Notes: generated from the sequence alone by a model not told the origin. A stretch of 64,000 bases of DNA from Dokdonella_A ginsengisoli (GCF_042652785.1 NZ_JBHSHD010000002.1:124001-188000), one strand, 5' to 3'. Shown: positions 8,875 through 16,717, counted from the stretch's first letter. Made by a program: numbers and translations.

Positions 8875-10200
8875 TTGAACGCCTCCCCGACCGAGCCGCG
8901 GCGCGCCGCGCTGATCTTCATCTTCGTGACCGTGCTGATCGACATCCTGTCGTTCGGCCTGATCATCCCGGTGCTGCCGCACCTGATCGAAGGCTTCCTC
9001 AGCGGCGACGTGTCGAAGGCCGCGGTCTGGTACGGCTGGTTCGCCACCGCGTTCATGGCGATGCAGTTCCTGTTCACGCCGGTGCAGGGCGCGCTGTCGG
9101 ACCGCTTCGGGCGACGGCCGGTAATCCTGCTGTCCAACCTCGGCCTCGGCCTCGACTTCCTGATGATGGCGCTGGTCAACAGCCTGCCGCTGCTGTTCAT
9201 CGGCCGCCTGATTTCCGGCATCACCGCGGCGAGCTTCAGCACCGCCAACGCCTACGTCGCCGACGTGACGCCGCCGGAGAAGCGCGCCGGCGCATTCGGC
9301 ATGATCGGCATGGCCTTCGGCATCGGCTTCGTCATCGCGCCGGCGATCGGCGGCGTGCTCGGCGAAGTCAATCCGCGGCTGCCGTTCTGGCTCGCGGTGG
9401 GTCTGGCACTGACGAATTTCCTGTACGGCCTGATCGTGCTGCCCGAATCCCTGCCGCCGGAAAAGCGCTCGCCGCGCTTCGACTGGAGCCACGCCAATCC
9501 GATCGGCTCGCTGCGCCTGCTGCGCCGCTATCCGCAGGTGTGGGGACTGATCGGCGTGCTGTTCCTGATGGCGCTGGCGCACATCGTCTACCCGAGCACC
9601 TTCGTGCTGTACGCCGACTACCGTTTCGGCTGGGGTCCGAAGATGGTCGGCTACACGCTCGGCCTGGTCGGCGTGCTCGGCATCATCGTGCAGGGCGGAC
9701 TGGTCAAGCGGATCGTCGCGCGCTTCGGCGAACGCCGCACGCTGCTGATCGGCCTCGGCTTCGGCACGCTCGGCTTCGCGCTGTACGCGCTCGCGCCGAC
9801 CGGTTACTGGTTCTGGGCCGCGTCGCCAGTCGCGGCACTGTGGGGCGTGGCCGGCCCCGCTGCGCAGGCGCTGATCTCGCACCAGGTCGACCCGACCGAG
9901 CAGGGGCGCCTGCAGGGCGCGATCGCGAGCCTGTCGAGCGTCGCCGGCATCCTCGCGCCGACCCTGTTCACGCGCACGTTCGCCGCCGTCACCGACGCGC
10001 ACCTGCACGATGCCTGGGCCGGCGTCACGTTCGGCGTCGCCGCCGTGCTGGTCGGCGCGGCGTGGCTGCTCGCCGCGCGCGCCTCGTCGAACCTGCCGAC
10101 CGCGATCGCCGCCGCGGCGCCGGTGGCGACGATCGCACCGGAGGCGGTCGCGGAAACGGCCGAGCTCGAGGTGCGGCCGGCCACCGACGAAGCGCGCTGA
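8875..10200 (+). CDS. TetA-like major facilitator superfamily exporter
   Basis: 441 residues with about 12 predicted membrane helices. The first helix segment FIFVTVLIDILSFGLIIPVLP and motif A, SDRFGRRPVIL, are typical of the TCR/Tet family of drug-proton antiporters; the C-terminal 35 residues are a charged, Ala-rich tail. I placed the start at TTG 8875 (MNASPTEPRRAALIF), since no ATG or GTG lies at a suitable place and the first helix starts 13 residues later; a TAAGCT -10 box is at 8833-8838. Substrate unknown; chromosomal TetA-like pumps often do not confer tetracycline resistance. Confidence 0.85.
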   Translation: MNASPTEPRRAALIFIFVTVLIDILSFGLIIPVLPHLIEGFLSGDVSKAAVWYGWFATAFMAMQFLFTPVQGALSDRFGRRPVILLSNLGLGLDFLMMALVNSLPLLFIGRLISGITAASFSTANAYVADVTPPEKRAGAFGMIGMAFGIGFVIAPAIGGVLGEVNPRLPFWLAVGLALTNFLYGLIVLPESLPPEKRSPRFDWSHANPIGSLRLLRRYPQVWGLIGVLFLMALAHIVYPSTFVLYADYRFGWGPKMVGYTLGLVGVLGIIVQGGLVKRIVARFGERRTLLIGLGFGTLGFALYALAPTGYWFWAASPVAALWGVAGPAAQALISHQVDPTEQGRLQGAIASLSSVAGILAPTLFTRTFAAVTDAHLHDAWAGVTFGVAAVLVGAAWLLAARASSNLPTAIAAAAPVATIAPEAVAETAELEVRPATDEAR

Positions 10201-10230
10201 AAAAACCTCGGAAATTCCCGCGATTCCCTC

Positions 10231-10259
10231 TTGCATTGCGCGAACGAGCGGCGTAGGGT
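10231..10259 (+). promoter_or_regulatory. Sigma-70-type promoter of the leader/tRNA region
   Basis: TTGCAT (10231-10236) and TAGGGT (10254-10259) are separated by exactly 17 bp. Transcription would start near 10266 and run into the small ORF at 10307 and the hairpin set at 10422-10506. Confidence 0.5.
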
Positions 10260-10306
10260 TCGCGCCCCGCGCAAACGGTGCGCGTGAAAACTTTCGACGA
10301 CGTGTC

Positions 10307-10423
10307 ATGAAACGGATCGACTTCGACAACGGAAATCGTGCGCAGGGCGCCGCCTATCGCGGCCCGCATGCGCTCGTGCCCGTCATGCCACAGCGCGAAC
10401 TTCCGCGCGCGAATCCGATCTGA
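10307..10423 (+). CDS. Possible leader peptide, 38 residues
   Basis: ATG 10307 to TGA 10421-10423 encodes a basic, Arg- and Pro-rich peptide (starts MKRIDFDNGNR, ends PRANPI). There is no strong Shine-Dalgarno, so it is uncertain. It lies about 40 bp downstream of a good promoter and its stop codon overlaps the first arm of a set of mutually exclusive hairpins ending in an intrinsic terminator, the layout of a translated leader in transcription attenuation. No enrichment for one regulatory codon is obvious. Confidence 0.35.
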   Translation: MKRIDFDNGNRAQGAAYRGPHALVPVMPQRELPRANPI

Positions 10424-10506
10424 CCTCGTCTTCGATGTGAGGTCGGGCCAACCCGACCTCCCGTATGCCGCGAACGCCCCGGGAGGCTTGCCCCCGGGGC
10501 GTTTTT
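10422..10506 (+). terminator. Attenuator-like hairpins with intrinsic terminator
   Basis: The terminator is a perfect 11-bp stem (10473-10483 with 10493-10503), 9-base loop, and TTTTT at 10502-10506. Upstream, GAGGTCGGG (10439-10447) can pair with GACCTC (10422-10427) or with CCCGACCTC (10452-10460), and CCTCCCG (10457-10463) can pair with CGGGAGG (10480-10486), which would break the terminator. So four segments can form either 1:2 with 3:4, or 2:3 with the terminator. Confidence 0.7.
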
Positions 10507-10563
10507 CATTCCGGCGTTCGCAAAGTGACGACCACGAATTCGGCGCGGGCGAGCGCCAGGAGA

Positions 10564-10589
10564 ATTGCCGCCTGGCGACAGGCGGCAAT
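10564..10589 (+). other. 11-bp hairpin with GNRA loop
   Basis: ATTGCCGCCTG (10564-10574) pairs perfectly with CAGGCGGCAAT (10579-10589) around a GCGA tetraloop. The 3' part of its first arm can pair instead with CGCCAGG (10554-10560). A further perfect palindrome, GCGGGATC/GATCCCGC, follows at 10622-10637. No T-tract follows, so these are RNA structures or DNA sites rather than terminators. Confidence 0.5.
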
Positions 10590-10697
10590 GCGCGGACGAT
10601 GAAACGGCAGGCCGCAGCGGTGCGGGATCGATCCCGCCCGGTGCGCCCGGGCTCTGCCCTCGCGTATGCCGAGGCCCGCACGCCGTCGTTCGCTTCA

Positions 10698-10771
10698 GGA
10701 CCGGTAGCTCAGTCTGGGAGAGCAGATGGCTCATGACCATCAGGTCGCAGGTTCGAATCCTGCCCGGTTCA
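10698..10771 (+). tRNA. tRNA-Met (CAU anticodon)
   Basis: A full cloverleaf folds: 7-bp acceptor (one G-U at 2:71), D arm GCTC/GAGC, anticodon stem GATGG/CCATC with loop CTCATGA, 5-base variable loop and T arm GCAGG-TTCGAAT-CCTGC. Anticodon CAU gives Met. Two oddities: no 3' CCA is encoded after the discriminator A10771, and position 37 is G, where elongator Met tRNAs have A. It abuts the next tRNA directly. Confidence 0.75.
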
Positions 10772-10845
10772 CGAAGATAGCTCAGCCAGGTTAGAGCAGA
10801 TGACTCGTAATCATCAGGCCGCGGGTTCGACTCCCGCTCTTTGAA
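10772..10845 (+). tRNA. tRNA-Thr-like (CGU anticodon), atypical acceptor
   Basis: D arm GCTC/GAGC, anticodon stem GATGA/TCATC with loop CTCGTAA (anticodon CGU, Thr) and T arm GCGGG-TTCGACT-CCCGC are all perfect. The acceptor pairs only 6 bp (2:71 to 7:66, including a G-U); position 1 would be A10771, which is also the discriminator of the preceding tRNA and would oppose A10844. No CCA is encoded. It may be a functional but minimal tRNA, a tRNA processed by overlapping cleavage, or a decaying copy. Confidence 0.55.
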
Positions 10846-11185
10846 ACTGCCTTTCACGCAGTGCTATCGGGACGCAAGTCCCAAACCCGGAAACGCCCCG
10901 TGCGTTCCCACCTCGATCCGTCCGGTTCGCCGGTCGGAGAGAGGCGAAATGCAGCGGCGGCGATGGCCGAAACCGGTCCCGCGTCGGTACGGATCCGGCA
11001 TCGAGAGTGCGAGGCGCGGCATGCAGTCCGATGCCGCACCCGCACTCGACATGCGGCAGTCCCCACCGAATGCGCGCCGGGTTCCGCCGCGACGCCGTCA
11101 GGGGCGTTTCCACCTTTTTCATTCGCGCGATCCGGCGGCGACGCGCGAAGAACACCCGAGCCGCCGCTATGGAAGGAGTTGCGTC
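10846..11185. other. Intergenic region between tRNA pair and slipin gene
   Basis: About 340 bp without a convincing gene. It holds a GGGAC-GCAA-GTCCC hairpin (10869-10882), a 7-bp stem TGCCGCA/TGCGGCA (11032-11038 with 11052-11058), and a weak ACGCC/GGCGT stem (11092-11107) followed by a T-rich stretch. The slipin Shine-Dalgarno GGAAGGAG is at 11171-11178. Confidence 0.4.
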
Positions 11186-12313
11186 ATGTTGTGGATGAAG
11201 AGGGTCGTGATCGGCGACGGCGAGCGCGGCCTGCAGTACCGGAACCGTCGTTTCGAGCGCGTGCTGGGGCCGGGCGTGTACCGGATCAATACGCTCGGCG
11301 ACAACGAAGTGCGCGTGTTCGATCTCGCCAGGAACGAATACGACGGCAAGGATGTCGATGCGCTGATCGAGCGCCTGGGCGCTTCGCTGGGCGAAACCTT
11401 CGTGCTCGCCGACATCGGCACGCACGAGGCCGGCCTGGTGATGCAGAACGGCAAGCTCGTCGACGTGCTCGCGCCGGGGGCGCGCAAGCTGTACTGGCGC
11501 GGCCCGCTGAAGATCGAAGTCGAGCGTGTCGCGCTCGGTGACGATCTGCGGCTGGCGGCCGACGTCGCCACGCGCCTGCGCCAGCTCGGCACCCTGGCGC
11601 GCTACGCCGTCGCGCTCGACGTGCCGGCGGAGTGCACCGGGCTGGTCTTCGTCGACGGCAAGCTCGCCTCGACCCTGGCGCCGGGCGCGTACGCGTTCTG
11701 GAACTTCACCAAGAACGTGGTGGCCGAGGTGATCGATCTGCGCGTGCAGAGCGTGGAGGTGTCGGGCCAGGAAATGCTGACCCGCGACAAGGTCAGCCTG
11801 CGCGTGAACCTGGCCGCGAGCTACCGCGTCGTCGATGCGGTCGCGATGCGCACCAAGGTCGCGAAGTTCGGCGAGTACCTGTACCGCGAGCTGCAGTTCG
11901 GCCTGCGCAAGGTCGTCGCCGCGCGCACGCTCGACGAACTGCTCGGCGACAAGGCGTCGCTCGACGGCGACATCCACGCCTACGTGCGCGGCCGCGTCGT
12001 CGAGTTCGGTGTGGAGCTGCTCGGCGTCGGCGTCAAGGACGTGATCCTGCCGGGCGAGATGCGCGAGATCCTGAACAGCGTCGTGCAGGCGGAGAAGTCG
12101 GCGCAGGCCAACGTGATCCGTCGTCGCGAGGAAGCCAACGCGATGCGTTCGGCGCTCAACACCGCCAAGCTGATCGCCGACAACCCGATGCTGCTGCGCC
12201 TGAAGGAGCTCGAGTCGCTGGAGAAGGTGACCGAGAAGATCGGCAAGCTCACCGTGTTCGACGGCCTGGACGGCGTCATGAACCAGCTGGTTCGCCTGAA
12301 GGCGGATCGCTGA
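11186..12313 (+). CDS. Slipin-type SPFH/band 7 membrane protein
   Basis: 375 residues. The start ATG 11186 is fixed by the strong GGAAGGAG 8 bp upstream. An N-terminal 150-residue extension (MLWMKRVVIGDGERGLQYRN) precedes the SPFH core (VVAEVIDLRVQSVEVSGQEMLTRDKVSLRVNL) and a C-terminal coiled coil (VVQAEKSAQANVIRRREEANA) ending with the helical KVTEKIGKLTVFDGL. SPFH proteins oligomerise on membranes and organise microdomains or proteolysis. Usually slipins have one N-terminal membrane helix; none is obvious here, so anchoring may be peripheral. An intrinsic terminator lies 49 bp downstream, so it is probably monocistronic. Confidence 0.8.
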   Translation: MLWMKRVVIGDGERGLQYRNRRFERVLGPGVYRINTLGDNEVRVFDLARNEYDGKDVDALIERLGASLGETFVLADIGTHEAGLVMQNGKLVDVLAPGARKLYWRGPLKIEVERVALGDDLRLAADVATRLRQLGTLARYAVALDVPAECTGLVFVDGKLASTLAPGAYAFWNFTKNVVAEVIDLRVQSVEVSGQEMLTRDKVSLRVNLAASYRVVDAVAMRTKVAKFGEYLYRELQFGLRKVVAARTLDELLGDKASLDGDIHAYVRGRVVEFGVELLGVGVKDVILPGEMREILNSVVQAEKSAQANVIRRREEANAMRSALNTAKLIADNPMLLRLKELESLEKVTEKIGKLTVFDGLDGVMNQLVRLKADR

Positions 12314-12361
12314 GGTGCCGGTCCGCCATCCGCGCGACGGCTCGGACCTTGCGGCACCCTG

Positions 12362-12392
12362 AGGCCGCCCTCGACGAGGGCGGCCTTTTTTT
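12362..12392 (+). terminator. Strong intrinsic terminator after slipin gene
   Basis: A perfect 11-bp stem (12362-12372 with 12376-12386), a 3-base loop and seven T residues (12386-12392). It ends the slipin transcript and, read from the other strand, may also serve the convergent redoxin gene. Confidence 0.9.
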
Positions 12393-12446
12393 CGCGCGTT
12401 TGCGCCGCCTGTTCCGGCCGCGCCCGGGCCGCCGCGCGAGCGAACC

Positions 12447-13055
12447 CTACGAGCCGTACTTCACGCTGCAGCCGTACGGCTCCGAGGTCGGCACGCTGAC
12501 CGGCTTGCCGGCCTTCAGCTCGGCCAGCGCCTGCGGCACGTACTGCGTCGCCTTCGCCAGATCTTCCTTGTCCGCGCTCGGGATCGAATCGATGCCGCCC
12601 ATGTAGCGCAGCGTGCCGCTGCCATCGATGACGTACAGGTGCGGCGTCGTCTTCGCGCCGTAGGCGTGGCCGATCTTGCCGTCGCCGTCGAACAGGTAGG
12701 CGGTCGGCGCGGCGTGGAACTGCGCGAGGAAATCCTGCGCGCCCTTCGCATCGAGATGACCCTGCTTGCCGGCGGCGCCGGAATTGATGGTCAGCCAGAC
12801 CACGCCGTCGGCGACCGCCGCGGACTGCTGCCCGGGAATGTTGCCGCTCGAATAGTGCTTCTGCACGAACGGGCAGCCGGGGTTGTTCCACTCCAGCACG
12901 ACGGTCTTGCCCTGGTACTGCGACAGCGTCTGCGTCTTGCCCTGCGCGTCCGTCGCGCTGAAGTCCGGTGCCGGCTTGCCGATTTCGACGTTGGCGAAGG
13001 CGGGCGCCGCGGCGAGACACAGGGCGGCGGTCAACGACAGGATCGAGGTTCTCAT
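12447..13055 (-). CDS. Secreted thioredoxin-fold redoxin
   Basis: 202 residues with a signal peptide (1-23, cut near AFA-NV). It has the redoxin/AhpC-TSA fold opening VEIGKPAPDFSATDAQGK and a motif NNPGCPFVQKHY carrying a single peroxidatic-type Cys instead of CXXC; TTPHLYVIDG marks the cis-Pro loop. A further Cys is near the C-terminus (PYGCSVKY). Such proteins are periplasmic thiol oxidoreductases or peroxidases. ATG 13055 was chosen over TTG 13061. It follows the DsbD N-terminal-type gene on the same strand with a 36-bp gap, so the two probably form a redox operon. Confidence 0.8.
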   Translation of the reverse strand: MRTSILSLTAALCLAAAPAFANVEIGKPAPDFSATDAQGKTQTLSQYQGKTVVLEWNNPGCPFVQKHYSSGNIPGQQSAAVADGVVWLTINSGAAGKQGHLDAKGAQDFLAQFHAAPTAYLFDGDGKIGHAYGAKTTPHLYVIDGSGTLRYMGGIDSIPSADKEDLAKATQYVPQALAELKAGKPVSVPTSEPYGCSVKYGS

Positions 13056-13091
13056 GGCCAATCTCTCGCGGTGGGGAGGACGATGCGCAGC

Positions 13092-13943
13092 TTACGGGGC
13101 GGGGGTGGACGCGGCGAGCGGAACGCGCACGCGCCAGCCGCGCGGACCGCTGGTGCCGTCGGTGCTCAGCCACAGTTCGATTTCCGACGCGGTGGTGAAG
13201 TATTCGCTCTTGCCGCTTTCCACGATCAGCGCGTCGCCGTCGCGGCGGATCGTCGGCGGCTTGTTGTCGAACAGTTTCTTCTGCGCGGCGAAGGCGTCGA
13301 GCGTGGCCGAAGCCGGCGGCAGGCCCGGGCCGCTCAGCGTGACCGCGAAGCGGCCGCCGTCCTCGCGCGCGGACGCCTTCCACGCAGTCGCCTGCGGCTG
13401 CGCCAGGCGCGCATCGGAGAACTGGCGGATCCAGCGCGTGTCGGGCTTGGGCGCCTCGCGCACCACCGGCAGCTCGATGTCGAGGCTCGCCTTGCCCGGA
13501 ATGCATTCCTCGCGGCAGGCCAGCCATTTCACGGCGACGGCGAAGCGCACGGTCGAGCCGACCGGCGCATCGGCCGGCACGGCAATCGACACCGGCAGCA
13601 CGGCCTCGCCGTCGTAGCCGAAGTTGTACAGACCGCCGACCTCGAACCGGCGCGGCACCGGCCAGGCGACCGCGTCGGCCTGGAAGCCGGCCGGCAGGGT
13701 CCATTCCAACGTCGTCGGCAGGCCCGAATCGCCGGGATTGATCCAGTAGGTGTGCCAGTGCGGCTGATGCCGCAGCAGCAGGCCGATCTGCTCGGGCTGG
13801 CCCGGCGTCAGCGCCGTGTGTTCGGCGATCAGTTCGATCTGCACCGGTTCCGCGGCGCTCTCCGCCGCCGGCGCCGGTGCGGCGATCGCCGCCGGCGTAC
13901 CCAGAACGATCGAAAGCAAGAGGGAAGTGGCGTGGTTAGACAT
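13092..13943 (-). CDS. Stand-alone DsbD N-terminal-type periplasmic domain protein
   Basis: 283 residues with signal peptide (1-21). The sequence (LLRHQPHWHTYWINPGDSGLPTTLEW, then KWLACREECIPGKA) is that of the N-terminal immunoglobulin-like domains of ScsB/DsbD-type thiol:disulfide interchange proteins, with the conserved Cys pair in ACREEC. In the full family (about 700 residues) a multi-helix membrane domain and a thioredoxin domain follow; here the protein stops after the N-terminal part and a separate secreted redoxin gene follows. It could accept reducing equivalents from a membrane partner encoded elsewhere and pass them to the redoxin. No membrane helix is present. Confidence 0.75.
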   Translation of the reverse strand: MSNHATSLLLSIVLGTPAAIAAPAPAAESAAEPVQIELIAEHTALTPGQPEQIGLLLRHQPHWHTYWINPGDSGLPTTLEWTLPAGFQADAVAWPVPRRFEVGGLYNFGYDGEAVLPVSIAVPADAPVGSTVRFAVAVKWLACREECIPGKASLDIELPVVREAPKPDTRWIRQFSDARLAQPQATAWKASAREDGGRFAVTLSGPGLPPASATLDAFAAQKKLFDNKPPTIRRDGDALIVESGKSEYFTTASEIELWLSTDGTSGPRGWRVRVPLAASTPAP

Positions 13944-14153
13944 CGCGTTCCGACCTCGCTGCTACGGTAGGGCATCGCAGGTTAGCAATCCGTAACGGGA
14001 AGCAGGCGCCCGAGCGCATGAAGCTCGCTTCATGAAACCCGCCTCGTGCAGCGGGGCCGCGAAAGGTCGCATACCCCTTTCGGCACTCCCGCACCGCCCC
14101 CATCTGTTGCACCGTGTGCGTGCGTCGCGAACGACGCGAGGACGGGACCGTCG

Positions 14154-14357
14154 ATGTTGACCTTCGTACTCTGGCTGCTGCTCCTGGTGTTCTGCTGGCC
14201 GCTGGCGCTGCTGGCGCTGGTGCTGTATCCGCTGGTGTGGCTGTTGCTGCTGCCGTTCCGCCTGATCGGCTTCGCCGTCGAGGGCGTGTTCGAACTGCTG
14301 CGCGCGATCATCCTGCTGCCGGCGCGCGTGCTCGGCGGCCGCCCCGCCACGCGCTGA
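14154..14357 (+). CDS. Small double-helix membrane protein
   Basis: 67 residues, almost all hydrophobic: FVLWLLLLVFCWPLALLALV and then LYPLVWLLLLPFRLIGFAVE form two membrane segments, ending in a basic tail (RVLGGRPATR). The start at ATG 14154 follows a GGGACCG element. It is 12 bp upstream of the DUF924 gene on the same strand. I do not recognise a family; small proteins of this type often modulate a larger membrane complex or are toxic. Confidence 0.6.
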   Translation: MLTFVLWLLLLVFCWPLALLALVLYPLVWLLLLPFRLIGFAVEGVFELLRAIILLPARVLGGRPATR

Positions 14358-14369
14358 CGGGCGCCGCGC

Positions 14370-14984
14370 ATGGACGCCGCGCTCGATCCGCGCCTGGGCG
14401 AAGTGCTCGACTACTGGTTCGGCCGGTCGGCCGACGATGCGGGCGTGCTCGCCGAGAAAGGCGCCCTGTGGTTCGGCGCCGGCACCGCGGTCGACGAGGA
14501 AGTCCGCGCGCGCTTCGCCGGCTTGCGCGAAGAAGCGGTCGCCGGACGCCTCGAACGCTGGCTGGCGGTGCCGCGCGGCCGCCTCGCGCTGGTGATCGTG
14601 CTCGACCAGTTCTCGCGCAACCTGTTCCGCAACGATCCGCGCGCGTTCGCACACGACGGGCTGGCGCGCGCCTGGACCGACGAAGGCCTGCACCTGGGCG
14701 CGGACCGCGCGCTGCGCGCCTGCGAACGCGTGTTCCTGTACCTGCCGCTGGAGCATTCGGAGTCGCTGGCCGACCAGCAGCGCTCGGTCGAATGCTTCCG
14801 CGCGCTGCGCGACGAGGCGCCGGCCGCGCTGCGCGCGCGCTTCGACGAATTTTTCGACTACGCCGTGCGACACCACGACGTGATCGCGCGCTTCGGCCGC
14901 TTCCCGCATCGCAACGCGGTGCTCGGCCGCGAGTCGACGGCCGCGGAAGCGCAGTTCCTGCGCCAGCCCGGCTCGTCGTTCTAG
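14370..14984 (+). CDS. DUF924 family protein
   Basis: 204 residues, typical for the family. DUF924 proteins are all-helical and TPR-like; motifs seen are VLDYWFG at the start, LVIVLDQFSRNLFRNDPRAFAHD in the middle, YLPLEHSES, and the conserved end FGRFPHRNAVLGR. Their function is not established. It follows a small membrane protein gene with a 12-bp gap and may share its transcript. Confidence 0.85.
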   Translation: MDAALDPRLGEVLDYWFGRSADDAGVLAEKGALWFGAGTAVDEEVRARFAGLREEAVAGRLERWLAVPRGRLALVIVLDQFSRNLFRNDPRAFAHDGLARAWTDEGLHLGADRALRACERVFLYLPLEHSESLADQQRSVECFRALRDEAPAALRARFDEFFDYAVRHHDVIARFGRFPHRNAVLGRESTAAEAQFLRQPGSSF

Positions 14985-15017
14985 CGGCCGCGGCCGTCGC
15001 GGCGTAGAAAGCCATTC

Positions 15018-15377
15018 ATGCGACGAATTCTTTTCTCCTGCCTCGCCGCGACCACGGCCGCCGCGGCGCAGCCGCGCTACGCCGAAGACGTGCCGAAGGA
15101 CACCGGCTACGCGGTGGTCCTCGAAATGGTTCCCGACGACGCCGGCTGGGTGCGCTTCTGCAACCTGCACAGCGTGCGCGAACGCTCGCCGGACGGCGCG
15201 GCGACCGACCTCACGCCGAACGGCACCTACGTCGCCGACGCCTGCCGCAAGCTGTCGACGAAGAAATGGAAGATCGAGCGCGACGCCGCCGGCGAGGTCA
15301 AGGCGGTGTTCTATTTCTGCCGGTATCTGGAGTCGTCGCCCGAACGCGCCTACTGCGAGCGCCGCTTCGGCGACTGA
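15018..15377 (+). CDS. Small secreted protein of unknown function
   Basis: 119 residues with an N-terminal signal peptide (RILFSCLAATTAAAAQP). The mature part has four Cys (RFCNLH, DACRKL, YFCRYL, AYCERR) that could form two disulfides. No family recognised. A TAGAAA element (15005-15010) ends 8 bp before the ATG and no Shine-Dalgarno is present, so the transcript may be leaderless. Confidence 0.65.
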   Translation: MRRILFSCLAATTAAAAQPRYAEDVPKDTGYAVVLEMVPDDAGWVRFCNLHSVRERSPDGAATDLTPNGTYVADACRKLSTKKWKIERDAAGEVKAVFYFCRYLESSPERAYCERRFGD

Positions 15378-15393
15378 ACCCCGACGCCGCGTC

Positions 15394-16623
15394 CTAGCCG
15401 AAGAACCAGTAGCACACCGCGATCGAGGCGATCACGCCGGCGAGATCGGCGAGCAGCGCACAGCCGACCGCGTGACGCGCGCGCCGGATGCCGACCGCGC
15501 CGAAGTAGACCGCGAGTACGTAGAAGGTCGTCTCGGTGCTGCCCTGCACGGTCGCCGCGACCAGCGCCGGGAAGCTGTCGACGCCGTGCGTCTTCATCGT
15601 CTCGATCAGCATCGCGCGCGCGGCGCTGCCGGAGAACGGCTTGACCAGCGCGGTCGGCAGCGCCTCGACGAAGCGCGTGTCCCAGCCCAGCGTCTGCACC
15701 AGCCAGCGGATGCCGTCGAGGGCGAAGTCGAGCGCGCCGGACGCGCGCAGCACGCCGACCGCGCAGAGCATCGCGACGAGATAGGGCAGCAGGTTCCTGG
15801 CCACGTCGAAGCCCTGCCTGGCGCCGTCGACGAAGCTCTCGTACACCGGCACCTTGCGCCACGCGCCAGCGAGCAGGAACGCGATCACGATCGCGAACAG
15901 GGTCAGGTTGCCGAGCAGCGAGGACAGCGCCGCCAGCGCGGTCGCCGACAGCGTCGCCAGCACGGCCATGAAGCCGCCGAGCAGGAGGCCGACCGCGGCG
16001 AGCCAGATCAGCACGACCGGATCGTGCAGTTTCAGCCGCTGCACGAAGGCGACCGCGAACAGCCCGGTCAGGGTCGAGGCGCTGGTGGCGAGCAGGATCG
16101 GCAGGAACACCAGGGTCGGATCGGCCGCGCCGGCTTGCGCGCGGTACATGAAGATCGACACCGGCAGCAGGGTCAGCGACGAGGCGTTGAGCACCAGGAA
16201 CAGGATCTGCGCGTTGCTGGCGGTGTCCTGGCTCGGATTGAGCGTCTGCAGCTCGCGCATCGCGCGCAGGCCGATCGGCGTCGCCGCATTGTCCAGGCCC
16301 AGCGCGTTGGCGGCGAAGTTCAGCGTGATCAGGCCGATCGCCGGATGGCCGCGCGGCACGTCCGGCATCAGCCGGCCGAACAGCGGCCCGAGCCAGCGCG
16401 CCAGCACATCGACCACGCCGGCCTGTTCGGCGATGCGCAGCAGGCCGAGCCAGAGCGTCAGCGTGCCGAACAGCAGGATCATGACCTCGACCGACAGCCG
16501 GGCCATCTCGAACAGGCTGGCGACCATGGCGGCGAACACGCCGGCATTGCCGCCGACCAGCCACTGCGCCAGCGCGGCGGCGGCGGCGGTCAGGAAGAAG
16601 CCGAGCCAGAGACGGTTGAGCAT
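15394..16623 (-). CDS. SpmA-SpmB-type fused membrane protein (nucleoside recognition domains)
   Basis: 409 residues with about ten membrane helices. It carries two Gate (nucleoside recognition) domains, as in spore maturation proteins A and B fused in one chain: ALGLDNAATPIGLRAMRELQTLNP and LPTALVKPFSGSAARAMLIET are the signature loops, and the C-terminal half has STETTFYVLAVYFGAVGIRRARHA. In non-sporulating bacteria the function is unknown; transport of a small molecule or envelope maintenance is likely. I chose ATG 16623 (MLNRLWLG) because the membrane part begins there; an in-frame ATG at 16659 would add a Pro-rich prefix. Confidence 0.85.
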   Translation of the reverse strand: MLNRLWLGFFLTAAAAALAQWLVGGNAGVFAAMVASLFEMARLSVEVMILLFGTLTLWLGLLRIAEQAGVVDVLARWLGPLFGRLMPDVPRGHPAIGLITLNFAANALGLDNAATPIGLRAMRELQTLNPSQDTASNAQILFLVLNASSLTLLPVSIFMYRAQAGAADPTLVFLPILLATSASTLTGLFAVAFVQRLKLHDPVVLIWLAAVGLLLGGFMAVLATLSATALAALSSLLGNLTLFAIVIAFLLAGAWRKVPVYESFVDGARQGFDVARNLLPYLVAMLCAVGVLRASGALDFALDGIRWLVQTLGWDTRFVEALPTALVKPFSGSAARAMLIETMKTHGVDSFPALVAATVQGSTETTFYVLAVYFGAVGIRRARHAVGCALLADLAGVIASIAVCYWFFG

Positions 16624-16717
16624 CGATGCGGCCGGGAGCGGCGGGACGCCGCGCGGCATCCTAAGCGCGGCGGGACGCGGGCGTCACCTGCGGCGGACGG
16701 CGCGATACGCGCACGGA

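Noticed and set aside
10354..10857. Minus-strand open frame of 167 codons across the tRNA pair
   Set aside because: Translation of antisense tRNA sequence of the familiar spurious type; the region codes for tRNA-like RNA.
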